A stretch of 51,442 nt of DNA from an uncultured SAR86 cluster bacterium (GTDB lineage Bacteria; Pseudomonadota; Gammaproteobacteria; Magnimaribacterales; AG-339-G14), in contig CACEOL010000001.1 of the NCBI GenBank assembly GCA_902561325.1, positions 220,209 to 271,650 on the forward strand, read 5' to 3'. The translations under genes were made by a program, and so were the position numbers. This document shows, piece by piece, positions 9,213 to 17,257 of this stretch (positions within the stretch are counted from its first letter, which is position 1; each line of letters opens with the position of its first letter). The notes beneath the pieces were generated by a model. It made no database searches. It was given only the letters and a program-made list of their open reading frames with translations, and was not told the origin of the DNA.

Positions 9213-9976
9213 TGGGCCACCTCCGCAGCAGGAACAGGTAACTCAAGAATATCTACGGTTTTAACTTTTTTAGCCATTGCAATTCCGTCTCTAATCGAGT
9301 TTCTATATCTACTTGGTAAAGATTCCCATGACTGAGTTTCTTTATTATAGATACCTGTTTCAGATAGATCTGATGTTTGGTAAGCGAGAACTAATCTGCC
9401 AATCCTTAAAATATTAACATCTCTCTCTTGATCATCTATAAGAATAGTATCTTTGTAAGTGTCTATTTTTCTTCCATATTCAGATTCAACAGCATATCCG
9501 TCTAGAACCTGTCTAAGCTTTTCAGCAGGAGATACAACCGGATTATCTAAAGCTGCTTGAATAAAAGATAATCTTTCAGTTCTTTCGCCAGCTCTAAAGG
9601 GGATATCAAGAGCTATAAATTGCTTCAAACCTTCAAACATCCTTCTTGCTAATGGAGGAATTTGACGCTGCAGAACAGTTGAGTCTTTCATAGTTTTTTC
9701 AATCTCTTTCATTCTTTCAACTTGGCGTTTAATTTGTTTTCTTTTTTGAGCGTTATAGACCTTCAAACCTTCGATTTGCTTGCTGACACTTTTATATTCA
9801 GCAGAATCTTTATCGGTTTTATCTTGAAAAGAATCTATTTTTTGTTGAGAAGCTTGAGCAATAAGCGCTCTTTCACTATTAACTTCTAATACAGGCTCAA
9901 GTTGAGCGCTTAAATATAATGATGCAGTTAATAAAAAAAACGTTAAAATTGCCCTATTTAACTTAGTTATAAACAT
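9209..9976 (-). CDS. DUF3450 family periplasmic protein, first gene of TonB2-type operon
   Basis: A 255-residue protein with a signal peptide (MFITKLNRAILTFFLLTA, cleavage near LSA-QLE). A long charged coiled coil follows at about residues 30-105 of the mature form. The second half has the DUF3450 look (PPLARRMFEGLKQF, PFRAGERTERLSF, LPSRYRNSIRDGIAMA). An upstream in-frame start at 10045 exists, but it would put 23 residues in front of the signal peptide. The start at 9976 has a good AGGGGA ribosome site at 9983-9988, so it is preferred. DUF3450 proteins accompany TtpC-type TonB systems, but their function is not known to me. The gene is divergent from efp across 151 bases. Confidence 0.88.
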   Translation of the reverse strand: MFITKLNRAILTFFLLTASLYLSAQLEPVLEVNSERALIAQASQQKIDSFQDKTDKDSAEYKSVSKQIEGLKVYNAQKRKQIKRQVERMKEIEKTMKDSTVLQRQIPPLARRMFEGLKQFIALDIPFRAGERTERLSFIQAALDNPVVSPAEKLRQVLDGYAVESEYGRKIDTYKDTILIDDQERDVNILRIGRLVLAYQTSDLSETGIYNKETQSWESLPSRYRNSIRDGIAMAKKVKTVDILELPVPAAEVAQ

Positions 9977-9982
9977 TATTAA

Positions 9983-9988
9983 TCCCCT
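9983..9988 (-). promoter_or_regulatory. Ribosome binding site that fixes the DUF3450 start
   Basis: AGGGGA on the minus strand lies six bases before the ATG at 9976-9974. It supports this start over the in-frame one at 10045, and the protein then begins directly with a signal peptide. Confidence 0.7.
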
Positions 9989-10127
9989 GATTATTTTAAG
10001 ATTAAAGCAAAAAAAATGGTCTAAAACTAGCTGTGTTTTGACCACAAGACAGAAACTTTATGGTTAAAACAAGATATTTGCAACTTGTATTATTCTTTTT
10101 AAAAAGGTATGACTTAAAAGCAACGAA

Positions 10128-10697
10128 ATGACTCAAATCAGTACAAATGAATTTAAACAAGGATTAAAAATAATTCTAGATAAATCGCCCTGTGAAATCA
10201 TTGAGCACGAATTTCATAAACCAGGAAAAGGTCAAGCGGTGATGAGAATTAAATACAGAGACCTATTGTCTAATCGAGTGCTTGAAAAAACTTTCAAGAC
10301 TGGAGAATCGGTTGAAAAAGCTGAAATTTCAAGTAAGGAAATGCAATTCCTTTATCAACAAGATAATAAAGTTATTCTCATGGACACAACAAATTATGAA
10401 CAATTCGAATGCGATCAATCAAAAATTGAAAAGCAGGTAGTCTGGATGAAAGAAGGAGCTAACTATGAAATTATTTTCTGGGAAGATACTTTAGTTTCAG
10501 TTGAAATAGATAATTTTGTAGATATTTCTATTAAAAATACGGATCCGGGTTTAAAAGGAGATACAGCAACAAATACATTTAAGCCGGCTATTTTAGAAAA
10601 TGGAATTGAAATAAAAGTTCCTTTATTCATTTCCCCAGGAGATACCATTACAGTTGATACTAGAAATATGGAATATCAAGGAAGAGTTAATAAATGA
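10128..10697 (+). CDS. efp: Elongation factor P
   Basis: A 189-residue EF-P, which rescues ribosomes stalled at polyproline. The three-domain fold is recognisable from GLKIILDKSPCEII at the start, the modification loop KPGKGQAV with Lys34 at its tip, and the C-terminal TDPGLKGDTA and VPLFISPGDTITVDTR signatures. Lys34 is the residue that EpmA-type enzymes modify in gammaproteobacteria. No epmA or epmB gene lies in this window. Its stop overlaps the argS start by four bases (ATGA), and it heads the long plus-strand run ending with rdgB. Confidence 0.97.
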   Translation: MTQISTNEFKQGLKIILDKSPCEIIEHEFHKPGKGQAVMRIKYRDLLSNRVLEKTFKTGESVEKAEISSKEMQFLYQQDNKVILMDTTNYEQFECDQSKIEKQVVWMKEGANYEIIFWEDTLVSVEIDNFVDISIKNTDPGLKGDTATNTFKPAILENGIEIKVPLFISPGDTITVDTRNMEYQGRVNK

Positions 10698-12386
10698 AGG
10701 ATGAAATTTTTAGTTCTTTAAAAAAAGTCTCTTTAAAAATTTTTCCAGAGTTTTCTGGTAACTTTCAAGTTTCTAAGCCTCAAGATTCACTTCATGGAGA
10801 TTGGTCTTCAAATATTGCTTTGATTATGGCCAAACAAATGAAAAGAAATCCTCATGAAGTTGCAATTGAAATTATTAATACTCTAGAAAAATTAGATTAT
10901 TTAGAAAAAATAGAAGTTGCTGGAGCTGGATTTATAAATATTTATCTGAAGGAAAATATATTTTTTAGTCAAATAAAAAATTATGCTTTGGGAAATTTTA
11001 AGGAGTTATTAGTAGAAAAAGAACCTAAAAAAATTCTTTTGGAATACGTTTCCAGTAATCCAACAGGTCCTATCCATGTTGGACATGGAAGATCTGCTGC
11101 CTTTGGTTCAGCTTTGGCAAACCTATTGAAAGTAGCAGGAAATAAAGTAACTCAGGAGTATTATGTAAATGATAGAGGTCTTCAGGCAAAAACTTTGGGA
11201 TTAAGCGTCTTTATAAGAATGCAAGAATTGGATAAAAAGAAGATTGTTTTACCTGAAGGTTGTTATGCAGGAGAGTACATAAAAGATCTTGCTGTAAAAA
11301 CAAAAAAACATTTTAAAGGGAAATATATTATCAAAGAAGATGACAATCTTTCCTTTGAAACACTAAACGAATGGTTTGAGTATATAGATACGTCATATGA
11401 AGATTTTTTAGAGTTATCAAACTATGTGATTAAGCTACAAACAGAAGAAATAAAAAAGGATTTAGAGGTATTTCAAGTTAAATATGATAACTGGTTCAAT
11501 GAATCGAGCTTATATGAAAAAGACCTGATTCAAAAAAAGCATAAAAAATTTAAAAAATAATGAAGTAGAAAGAAAAGATGGCGCATTATGGTTCAAATCT
11601 TCAAATTATGGCGATGAAAAGGATAGAGTCCTAATAAGAGACAATGAAGAACCCACATATTTTGCATCGGATATTGCTTATCACAAGGATAAATATGAAA
11701 GGGATTTTGATGAAATCATAAATATATGGGGGGCAGACCATCATGGTTATATTCCTAGAGTAAAGGCATCCATTGAATCATTAGGTTTAGACTCTAAAAA
11801 GCTTAAAACCCTTCTCATACAGTTTGTTTCTCTCAAAGAAAAAGGGCAAAAAGTCCAAATGTCTACAAGATCAGGTGAATTTGTTGAGTTATCTAATCTG
11901 GTAAATGAAGTTGGTATTGATTCGGCTAGATATTATTTCTTAGCGAGAAAGCCCGAACAAGCTCTAGAATTTGATATCGACTTAGCAAAAAAAACAAACA
12001 AAGATAATCATGTTTACTATATCCAATATGCTCATGCGAGGATTTGCAGCATAAAAAAAGAACTTAAAAAAAGAAAAATAGATTTCAATTTAAAAGAATC
12101 TTTAGAAAAGTTGAGTTTATTAAAAGAGACTGAGAAAGAAATCATATCACTGGTAAACGGCTATCCTGAAATTCTTGAGCAATGTTATAAAAACAATGAG
12201 CTTCATCCATTATGTTTTTACCTAAGGGATTTAAGTTCTAAATTTCATAGCTTTTACAATTCTGAAAAGATTATTTCTGATGATAGAGATTATTCAGATG
12301 CCAAGATTGCTCTTTCTATTGCAATAAAAGAAATAATAAATAATGGTCTTAACATTTTGGGAATTAACTGTCCGGAAGCAATGTAA
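10694..12386 (+). CDS. argS: Arginyl-tRNA synthetase, interrupted by a +1 frameshift in an A7 run
   Basis: The two halves together make a full-length ArgS of about 563 residues. The first frame (10694-11560) covers the N-terminal domain and the class I signature PTGPIHVGHGRSA (HVGH at residues 128-131). It then stops at 11558-11560. The second half is in another frame: it reads continuously from about 11532 through NNEVERKDGALWF, IWGADHHGYIPRVKA, KEKGQKVQMSTRSG (degenerate KMSK-type loop) and the anticodon-binding domain. Removing one A from the run at 11532-11538 restores one open frame. An essential enzyme should not be broken, so a homopolymer base-call error is most likely. Real slippage or a pseudogene with a second copy elsewhere are alternatives. 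It overlaps efp by 4 bases and yggS by 1 base (TAATG). Confidence 0.93.
11532..11538 (+). other. A7 homopolymer at the argS frameshift
   Basis: Seven A residues, flanked by C and G, lie where the argS reading frame changes from the 10694 frame to the frame used after 11540. With six A residues the codons read CAA AAA AGC ATA and join the two frames without a stop, giving LIQKSIKNLKNNEV. The junction lies between the Rossmann-fold signature and the GADHHGY region. Confidence 0.8.
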
Positions 12387-13051
12387 TGGAAAGTATCAAA
12401 AATAAGATAAAAATAGTCCAGTCCAAGATAGATGCGTCGAAAATAGATAAGGATGTAAAACTTGTTGCAGTTAGTAAAAAAAAGTCATGGCAAGAAATTT
12501 TAGAGGCTTATGAAAACGGAATTTCTGATTTTGGAGAAAATTATTTACAAGAGTCTTTGGAGAAGATTTCTAAACTAAAAGATTTAAAAATAAGTTGGCA
12601 TTTTATCGGGAATATTCAATCAAATAAATGCGAAGAAATTGCTAAAAATTTCGACTGGGTTCACACGGTTGATAGATTAAAAATTGCTAGATTAATTGAT
12701 AAGTATTCCCCAGATGATAAGTGTATAAAGTGCCTGATACAGATAAATATAGACAACGAAGAGTCAAAATCTGGAATTAAAGTGGAAGAAGTAGAAACTT
12801 TTTTGAATCAGTTATCTGGCTTAAAAAAAATCAAAATTTGTGGATTAATGATTATTCCAAACCCAAATGTAGAATTGTCTGATCTACAAAAAACCTTTAA
12901 GAAAATTAAGATGCTATCAGATAGGCTAATTGAAAATTATGAGAATCTAACTGAGATCTCTATGGGGATGTCTAGAGATTTCGAATTAGCAATCAAAGAG
13001 GGTTCTACTATAGTAAGATTGGGAGAGACTATATTTGGAGCAAGAAATTAA
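12386..13051 (+). CDS. yggS: YggS/PLPBP family pyridoxal phosphate homeostasis protein
   Basis: A 221-residue PLP-binding protein of the YggS/PROSC family, a TIM-barrel protein with no known enzyme reaction that buffers pyridoxal phosphate and affects amino-acid balance. The PLP lysine is in LVAVSKKKS near residue 31. The family blocks FGENYLQESLEKI, WHFIGNIQSNK, LIQINIDNEESKSGI and the phosphate-binding SMGMSRDFELAI with the final GSTIVRLGETIFGAR are all present. It starts one base inside argS and ends immediately before proC, a neighbour pairing found in very many bacteria. Confidence 0.96.
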   Translation: MESIKNKIKIVQSKIDASKIDKDVKLVAVSKKKSWQEILEAYENGISDFGENYLQESLEKISKLKDLKISWHFIGNIQSNKCEEIAKNFDWVHTVDRLKIARLIDKYSPDDKCIKCLIQINIDNEESKSGIKVEEVETFLNQLSGLKKIKICGLMIIPNPNVELSDLQKTFKKIKMLSDRLIENYENLTEISMGMSRDFELAIKEGSTIVRLGETIFGARN

Positions 13052-13807
13052 ATGAAAATAGGTTTTATCGGTGTTGGAAATCTTGGAGAAAAAGCAGTTA
13101 CAAAGCTTTCTAAAAATTATGATTTATTTTTGTCAGATCCAATTGAAAAAGACGAACTCACAAAAGTTACGAATGGCTATTTTTCTTTAGAGGAGACAAT
13201 AAATTCTTCTGATGTAATCTTTTTCACTATAAAGCCTAATATGATTGGAGAATTATTTTCTAAAAATGATTTAAACCTACAAGACAAAACCTTTATATCT
13301 TTTATGGCGGGACTAAGTCTTGATAAAATTCATGATCTAATAGGAAAAACAACAAACCTCATTAGAGGTATGCCAACTGTTGGTATTGGAACAGGAGACA
13401 GTGCCATTGCCATTACATCAAACTTTTCCATATCTGAAGAGGTTAAGAATATGCTTTCTAAGCTTGGATCAGTCATTGAAATGAAAGAAGAGCATTTTGA
13501 TGCTTTTACTGCCATAGTCGGAGCTGGGCCAGCATACTTTGCCCTTTTAGCAGAAACTTTAGTTGAAATTGCATATAAGGAAGGCTTTGAAAAACCTGAA
13601 TCCTGGGTAAATACTCTCATGTTGGGAACATCAAAAATATATGATGAAGAAAAAGAGATTGGTTTTGAGAAAATCATGTCCATGGTGGCTTCAAAAGGTG
13701 GGGTTACTGAAAAGGCGCTTGAAACAATGAAAGAAAATGGCTTCAAGACAATAGTTTCTGATGCTATAAAAATGGCAATAGAAAGATCAAAAGAATTAGG
13801 TAAATAA
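13052..13807 (+). CDS. proC: Pyrroline-5-carboxylate reductase
   Basis: A 251-residue NAD(P)H-dependent reductase that makes proline from pyrroline-5-carboxylate. The N-terminal Rossmann motif is GFIGVGNLGEKAV. The middle has FMAGLSLDKI and LIRGMPTVG, and the C-terminal dimerisation domain has the P5CR signature around ASKGGVTEKALETM with GAGPAYFALLAE before it. It is slightly shorter than E. coli ProC (269 residues), mainly through tighter loops. There is no gap to yggS and two bases to yggT, in the conserved yggS-proC-yggT order. Confidence 0.96.
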   Translation: MKIGFIGVGNLGEKAVTKLSKNYDLFLSDPIEKDELTKVTNGYFSLEETINSSDVIFFTIKPNMIGELFSKNDLNLQDKTFISFMAGLSLDKIHDLIGKTTNLIRGMPTVGIGTGDSAIAITSNFSISEEVKNMLSKLGSVIEMKEEHFDAFTAIVGAGPAYFALLAETLVEIAYKEGFEKPESWVNTLMLGTSKIYDEEKEIGFEKIMSMVASKGGVTEKALETMKENGFKTIVSDAIKMAIERSKELGK

Positions 13808-13809
13808 AT

Positions 13810-14364
13810 ATGAATCCAAACTATGTGATATTCACATTCATTAATTTAATATCGATTGTTCTTTCCATTTACTTTTTTTTTAGGATTTTTGAAGTAAATT
13901 TCAACAACATTATTGTTAGTCGTTCTTACTCATTTATCGAGCCTTTTTTAAGGCCCTTTCGTATGATTCTTCCAGTAATATATCGAATCGATTTATCTTG
14001 TTTGGCTCTAATCTTTTTCTTTAAAGCTTTAGGTTTTTATATTTTTCTTTCAGGGAGTGAGATAAATTTTAACTTGAATGAGGCTTTAGCTTGGACTGCA
14101 ATCAGTGTGTTATTGATGTTTAGTCAAATCCTAAGATATGGATTATTCATATCCATTATCGGTAGTTGGGCTTTTCCTGCATCACATAACCAGTTTCTAT
14201 CACTATGTAACTCCATCACAAATGTCTTATTAAAGCCGTTTCAAAAATTTACTATTTTTGGGGGAATGGACTTCTCGCCCATAATTGTTTTTTTTCTTTT
14301 GATACAAATTGATAGAATATTGTACAACGCAAAATTTTCTTTAGGTTTAACCAGTCTAATATAA
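13810..14364 (+). CDS. yggT: YggT family integral membrane protein
   Basis: A 184-residue protein with two YggT repeats, each of two hydrophobic helices. The family signature appears as SYSFIEPFLRPFRMILP in the first repeat and in degenerate form as SITNVLLKPFQKFTIFGGMDFSPIIVFFL near the end. YggT proteins have been connected with osmotic tolerance and cell shape in some bacteria, but the mechanism is unknown. It follows proC by two bases and abuts metX with no gap. I place it by family and position, and no biochemical function is assigned. Confidence 0.9.
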   Translation: MNPNYVIFTFINLISIVLSIYFFFRIFEVNFNNIIVSRSYSFIEPFLRPFRMILPVIYRIDLSCLALIFFFKALGFYIFLSGSEINFNLNEALAWTAISVLLMFSQILRYGLFISIIGSWAFPASHNQFLSLCNSITNVLLKPFQKFTIFGGMDFSPIIVFFLLIQIDRILYNAKFSLGLTSLI

Positions 14365-15471
14365 ATGTCAGAAGATAATCGCCTTATTGTTGAGCCACAA
14401 AAGTTTAAACACAACCAAAGTTTTCGCCTTGAATCTGGAGAGAGTTTGAATGGTTTTGAACTTATTTATGAAACTTACGGAGAGCTAAATAAAGAAAAAT
14501 CTAATGCGATTTTGATATGTCATGCCCTAAGTGGTAATCACCATGCCGCTGGTGTTTATTCAAAGGAGGACAAGAAACCTGGATGGTGGGATGAGCTTAT
14601 TGGGCCAGAAAAAGCCTTTGATACGAACAAATACTTTATTGTTTCTTTGAATAATCTAGGCGGATGTCACGGCTCTACTGGACCAGGTTCAATTGACAAT
14701 CAAACCGAAAAGGAATTTGGGGCTAATTTTCCAATCGTTACAGTTTCCGATTGGGTTAATAGCCAAAATCTTTTAAGAGAAGAACTCAATATTGAAAAAT
14801 GGCTAAGTGTTGCTGGAGGGAGTCTTGGAGGGATGCAAGCTTTGCAATGGGCGATTGAATTTCCTGACAAATTATCTAAGGCTATCATCATTGCAGCTGC
14901 TCCAAAGCTTAGTACTCAAAATATCGCTTTCAATGAAGTTGCAAGACAATCAATTATTTCTGATCCTGATTTTACAAAAGGAGATGCTCACCCTGAAAAG
15001 GGATTGGGACTCGCAAGAATGTTAGGGCACATTACATATCTTTCTGAAGAATCAATGAAAAATAAATTTGGCAGAGAGTTGAAGAAGGAAAAAATTGAAT
15101 ATGGTTATGATGTTGAGTTTGAAATAGAAAGTTATTTAAGATACCAAGGAGCAAATTTTTCAAAAAGCTTTAATGCGCATACATATTTACTGATGACGAA
15201 AGCTTTAGATTATTTCGATCCTGCAAAAAAGAACGACGGGAATCTATCTGAAACCCTTTCAAAGGCAACATGTCAGTTCTTGGTTGTGTCATTTAAATCT
15301 GATTGGAGATTTCCCTCGGAAAGATCCAAAGAAATCGTAGATGCCTTAATTCATGCAGAAAAAAAAGTAAGTTACTTGGATATTGATTCCATTCAAGGCC
15401 ACGATAGTTTTTTGATGAAAAATGATAGATATGAAAATGCTATTAATAGTTTCTTAGAGGCAGATGTTTAA
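14365..15471 (+). CDS. metX: Homoserine O-acyltransferase (MetX family)
   Basis: A 368-residue alpha/beta-hydrolase-fold enzyme that acylates homoserine for methionine synthesis. The conserved blocks are ICHALSGNHHAAG, LNNLGGCHGSTGP and the nucleophile elbow GGSLGGMQALQW (Ser near residue 152). The C-terminal QGHDSFLM carries the catalytic histidine. Whether the acyl donor is acetyl- or succinyl-CoA is not decided here. Family studies show that gammaproteobacterial MetX enzymes paired with MetW are often succinyltransferases. Its last 8 bases overlap metW, its usual partner. Confidence 0.94.
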   Translation: MSEDNRLIVEPQKFKHNQSFRLESGESLNGFELIYETYGELNKEKSNAILICHALSGNHHAAGVYSKEDKKPGWWDELIGPEKAFDTNKYFIVSLNNLGGCHGSTGPGSIDNQTEKEFGANFPIVTVSDWVNSQNLLREELNIEKWLSVAGGSLGGMQALQWAIEFPDKLSKAIIIAAAPKLSTQNIAFNEVARQSIISDPDFTKGDAHPEKGLGLARMLGHITYLSEESMKNKFGRELKKEKIEYGYDVEFEIESYLRYQGANFSKSFNAHTYLLMTKALDYFDPAKKNDGNLSETLSKATCQFLVVSFKSDWRFPSERSKEIVDALIHAEKKVSYLDIDSIQGHDSFLMKNDRYENAINSFLEADV

Positions 15472-16048
15472 GATAAATGATTGGATTTCTCAAGACTCCA
15501 AAGTTCTAGATCTTGGTTGTGGAGATGGGTCTCTTCTTAATGATTTAAGGAAAGAAAAATCTGTTTCCGGTCTGGGAATTGAAATAGATTCCGAAAAAAT
15601 AAAAAGCTGTTTGGAAAAAGGAATCTCAGTTATCGAACAAGATATCGATAGTGGTTTGGAAAATTTTGGCAACCAGTCTTTTGATTATGTTGTGATGAGT
15701 CAATCTATCCAGGCTCTTAAAAAACCGGAAGTAGCGTTAGAAGAGATTGTTCGAATTGGAAAAGAATGTATTGTTTCTATTCCAAATTTTGCAAATATCA
15801 AATGCAGGCTTCAACTTTTTTTTAAGGGACAAATGCCAGTTTCGAGTGCTTTGCCTCACGATTGGTACTCAACGCCAAATTTACATCTTTGCTCTTTAGA
15901 GGATTTCGAGGAACTTTGTAAGAAATCTAATATCAAAATTGTTGAGAGAAAACTTTCAAAAATAAATGGCGAAGAAAGTATTCTAATGAAACTTTTACCA
16001 AATCTATTTTCAGAAGTGGCCCTATATAAGCTTGTCAAAGAAAATTGA
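15464..16048 (+). CDS. metW: Methionine biosynthesis protein MetW
   Basis: A 194-residue class I methyltransferase-fold protein with the SAM-binding motif KVLDLGCGDGSLLNDL near the start. The MetW blocks VVMSQSIQALKKPEVAL and FPN-like SIPNFANIKCRLQLFF, and the DWYSTPNLHLCSLEDFE segment, follow. MetW is required together with MetX for homoserine acylation in many proteobacteria. It overlaps metX by 8 bases and its TGA stop overlaps the TTG start of rdgB, so expression of the three is coupled. Confidence 0.94.
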   Translation: MFKINDWISQDSKVLDLGCGDGSLLNDLRKEKSVSGLGIEIDSEKIKSCLEKGISVIEQDIDSGLENFGNQSFDYVVMSQSIQALKKPEVALEEIVRIGKECIVSIPNFANIKCRLQLFFKGQMPVSSALPHDWYSTPNLHLCSLEDFEELCKKSNIKIVERKLSKINGEESILMKLLPNLFSEVALYKLVKEN

Positions 16049-16632
16049 AGATAGTTATTGCAACTTTTAACAAAGGTAAATTTAAAGAATTCAAAGACTT
16101 ATTTAGTAACTCCAGTTTTGAGATTCTATCTTTAAAAGACTTCACAACTGAAGACATTGATGAGACAGGAAGGTCTTATGAAGAAAATGCGATGCTAAAA
16201 GCTAAAAAAGCAAGTGAGTTAAGTAATTATCCCTCGCTTGGAGATGACTCAGGCCTTGAAGTTAAATTACTAAATAATAATCCTGGACTTTTTTCTGCTA
16301 GATATTCAGGAAAAAATGCAACTGATGAAACAAATATAAAAAAATTACTTAAAGAAACTAAAAATTTAGAAAATACTAAAGCAAAATTTGTTTCCACATT
16401 AGCGTTCTACGATCCACAAAAAGATCTGGAGCTATTTTCTTTTGGTGAATTAGAAGGAGAAATCATTAAAGAAAAAAAAGGTGATAAAGGATTTGGTTAT
16501 GACCCAATCTTTAAAATTAAAAATTCTTGTCAAACTTTGGCAGAAGTCTCATTTAAAGAAAGGATGAAAATTAGCCACAGAGCAAAATCTACTCAAGAAT
16601 TGCTTAAGCATTTAAATCACTTATATAAGTAA
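16045..16632 (+). CDS. rdgB: XTP/dITP pyrophosphatase (RdgB/HAM1)
   Basis: A 195-residue non-canonical purine NTP pyrophosphatase that keeps dITP and XTP out of nucleic acids. Motifs are ATFNKGKFKEFKDLF at the start, SLGDDSGLEV in the middle, and GDKGFGYDPIF followed by ISHRAKS near the end. The start codon is TTG at 16045-16047, overlapping the metW stop (TTGA). The 3' end overlaps the convergent trmB gene by 29 bases, so the two messages are complementary at their ends. It closes the plus-strand run. Confidence 0.96.
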   Translation: MKIVIATFNKGKFKEFKDLFSNSSFEILSLKDFTTEDIDETGRSYEENAMLKAKKASELSNYPSLGDDSGLEVKLLNNNPGLFSARYSGKNATDETNIKKLLKETKNLENTKAKFVSTLAFYDPQKDLELFSFGELEGEIIKEKKGDKGFGYDPIFKIKNSCQTLAEVSFKERMKISHRAKSTQELLKHLNHLYK

Positions 16633-17257
16633 AAACTTCTCTACCCTCTTCTATCGCTTTCCCCTCATATTTTGTCTGTATGGGTTTTAGTGACTTTAAA
16701 ATATTTGAATCATGAAATACTTCGAATTCCGCAAAATCTTTTTTTAAATCATCAGCATAATCTAGCCAGTCTGTCTTGACGATTAAGCGTCCTTTTTCTT
16801 TTAGATTTTTTTTTATAAGATTTAGGAAATTTTGGTCTATCAACCTTCTTTTCCAATGTTTTTTTTTCGGCCAAGGATCAGGAAATAAAATAAAAATAAA
16901 ATCAAAGAAAGGTTTGTCAATTTTTACTAAAAAATCTTTTGCATCGCCATAAAACAAACATATATTGTCTAGGCTATGAATTTGCACCTTTTTCAAAACA
17001 GAGGCAATACCAGACTTAAAAACTTCAATCCCATAAAAGTTCATATTAGAGTTGGCCATTGCCTTTTGAATTAAGTTATTACCATCTCCAAAACCTATTT
17101 CTAAAATATTAATTTTTTTTTCTGGAAGTAATTTTGATAAATTACTAATTTCTTTTGAATCAAAAAAATTCTTATTTTTAAATTTCTCGAAAATTTCTAA
17201 ATCTTTTTTGGATGTTCTACTGCGAACATGCACAAAAGATTTAACCTCTCTTTTCAA
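16604..17257 (-). CDS. trmB: tRNA (guanine-N7)-methyltransferase
   Basis: A 217-residue SAM-dependent methyltransferase that makes m7G46 in tRNA. The N-terminus has the basic VRSRTSKKDLEIFEKF segment. The SAM motif is ILEIGFGDGNNLIQ, and the TrmB signature FILFPDPWPKKKHWKRRLI contains the substrate-binding residues. It is the last gene of the minus-strand run rpoH-thiS-thiG-trmB, starting four bases inside thiG. The 29-base tail overlap with rdgB is in coding sequence of both genes. From memory, the thiG-trmB linkage is also seen in Pseudomonas. Confidence 0.95.
   Translation of the reverse strand: MKREVKSFVHVRSRTSKKDLEIFEKFKNKNFFDSKEISNLSKLLPEKKINILEIGFGDGNNLIQKAMANSNMNFYGIEVFKSGIASVLKKVQIHSLDNICLFYGDAKDFLVKIDKPFFDFIFILFPDPWPKKKHWKRRLIDQNFLNLIKKNLKEKGRLIVKTDWLDYADDLKKDFAEFEVFHDSNILKSLKPIQTKYEGKAIEEGREVFTYISDLNA

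Noticed and set aside
9977-10045. Longer N-terminus for the DUF3450 protein from 10045
   Set aside because: It would place 23 residues ahead of an evident signal peptide, and the later start has a good ribosome site.
10095-10106. Twelve-base palindrome CTTTTTAAAAAG before efp as an operator
   Set aside because: Pure A/T arms in an A/T-rich gap arise easily by chance and no second copy or known operator consensus was seen.
11531-11539. Programmed -1 frameshift heptamer (A AAA AAG) in argS
   Set aside because: A -1 shift leads to the wrong frame. The joined protein needs +1 or -2, so the classical slippery-site mechanism does not fit.
11859-12386. Separate 175-residue plus-strand gene starting at ATG 11859
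   Set aside because: The same frame is open and conserved as ArgS from about 11532, well before this ATG. It is the second half of frameshifted argS.
13330-13746. 138-residue minus-strand frame inside proC
   Set aside because: Shadow of proC. The plus-strand protein is fully conserved and the antisense product has low-complexity serine/phenylalanine composition.
14365-14400. SAM riboswitch or attenuator before metX, or TPP riboswitch before thiS
   Set aside because: There is no leader: yggT abuts metX and rpoH ends three bases before thiS, so no room exists for a riboswitch.
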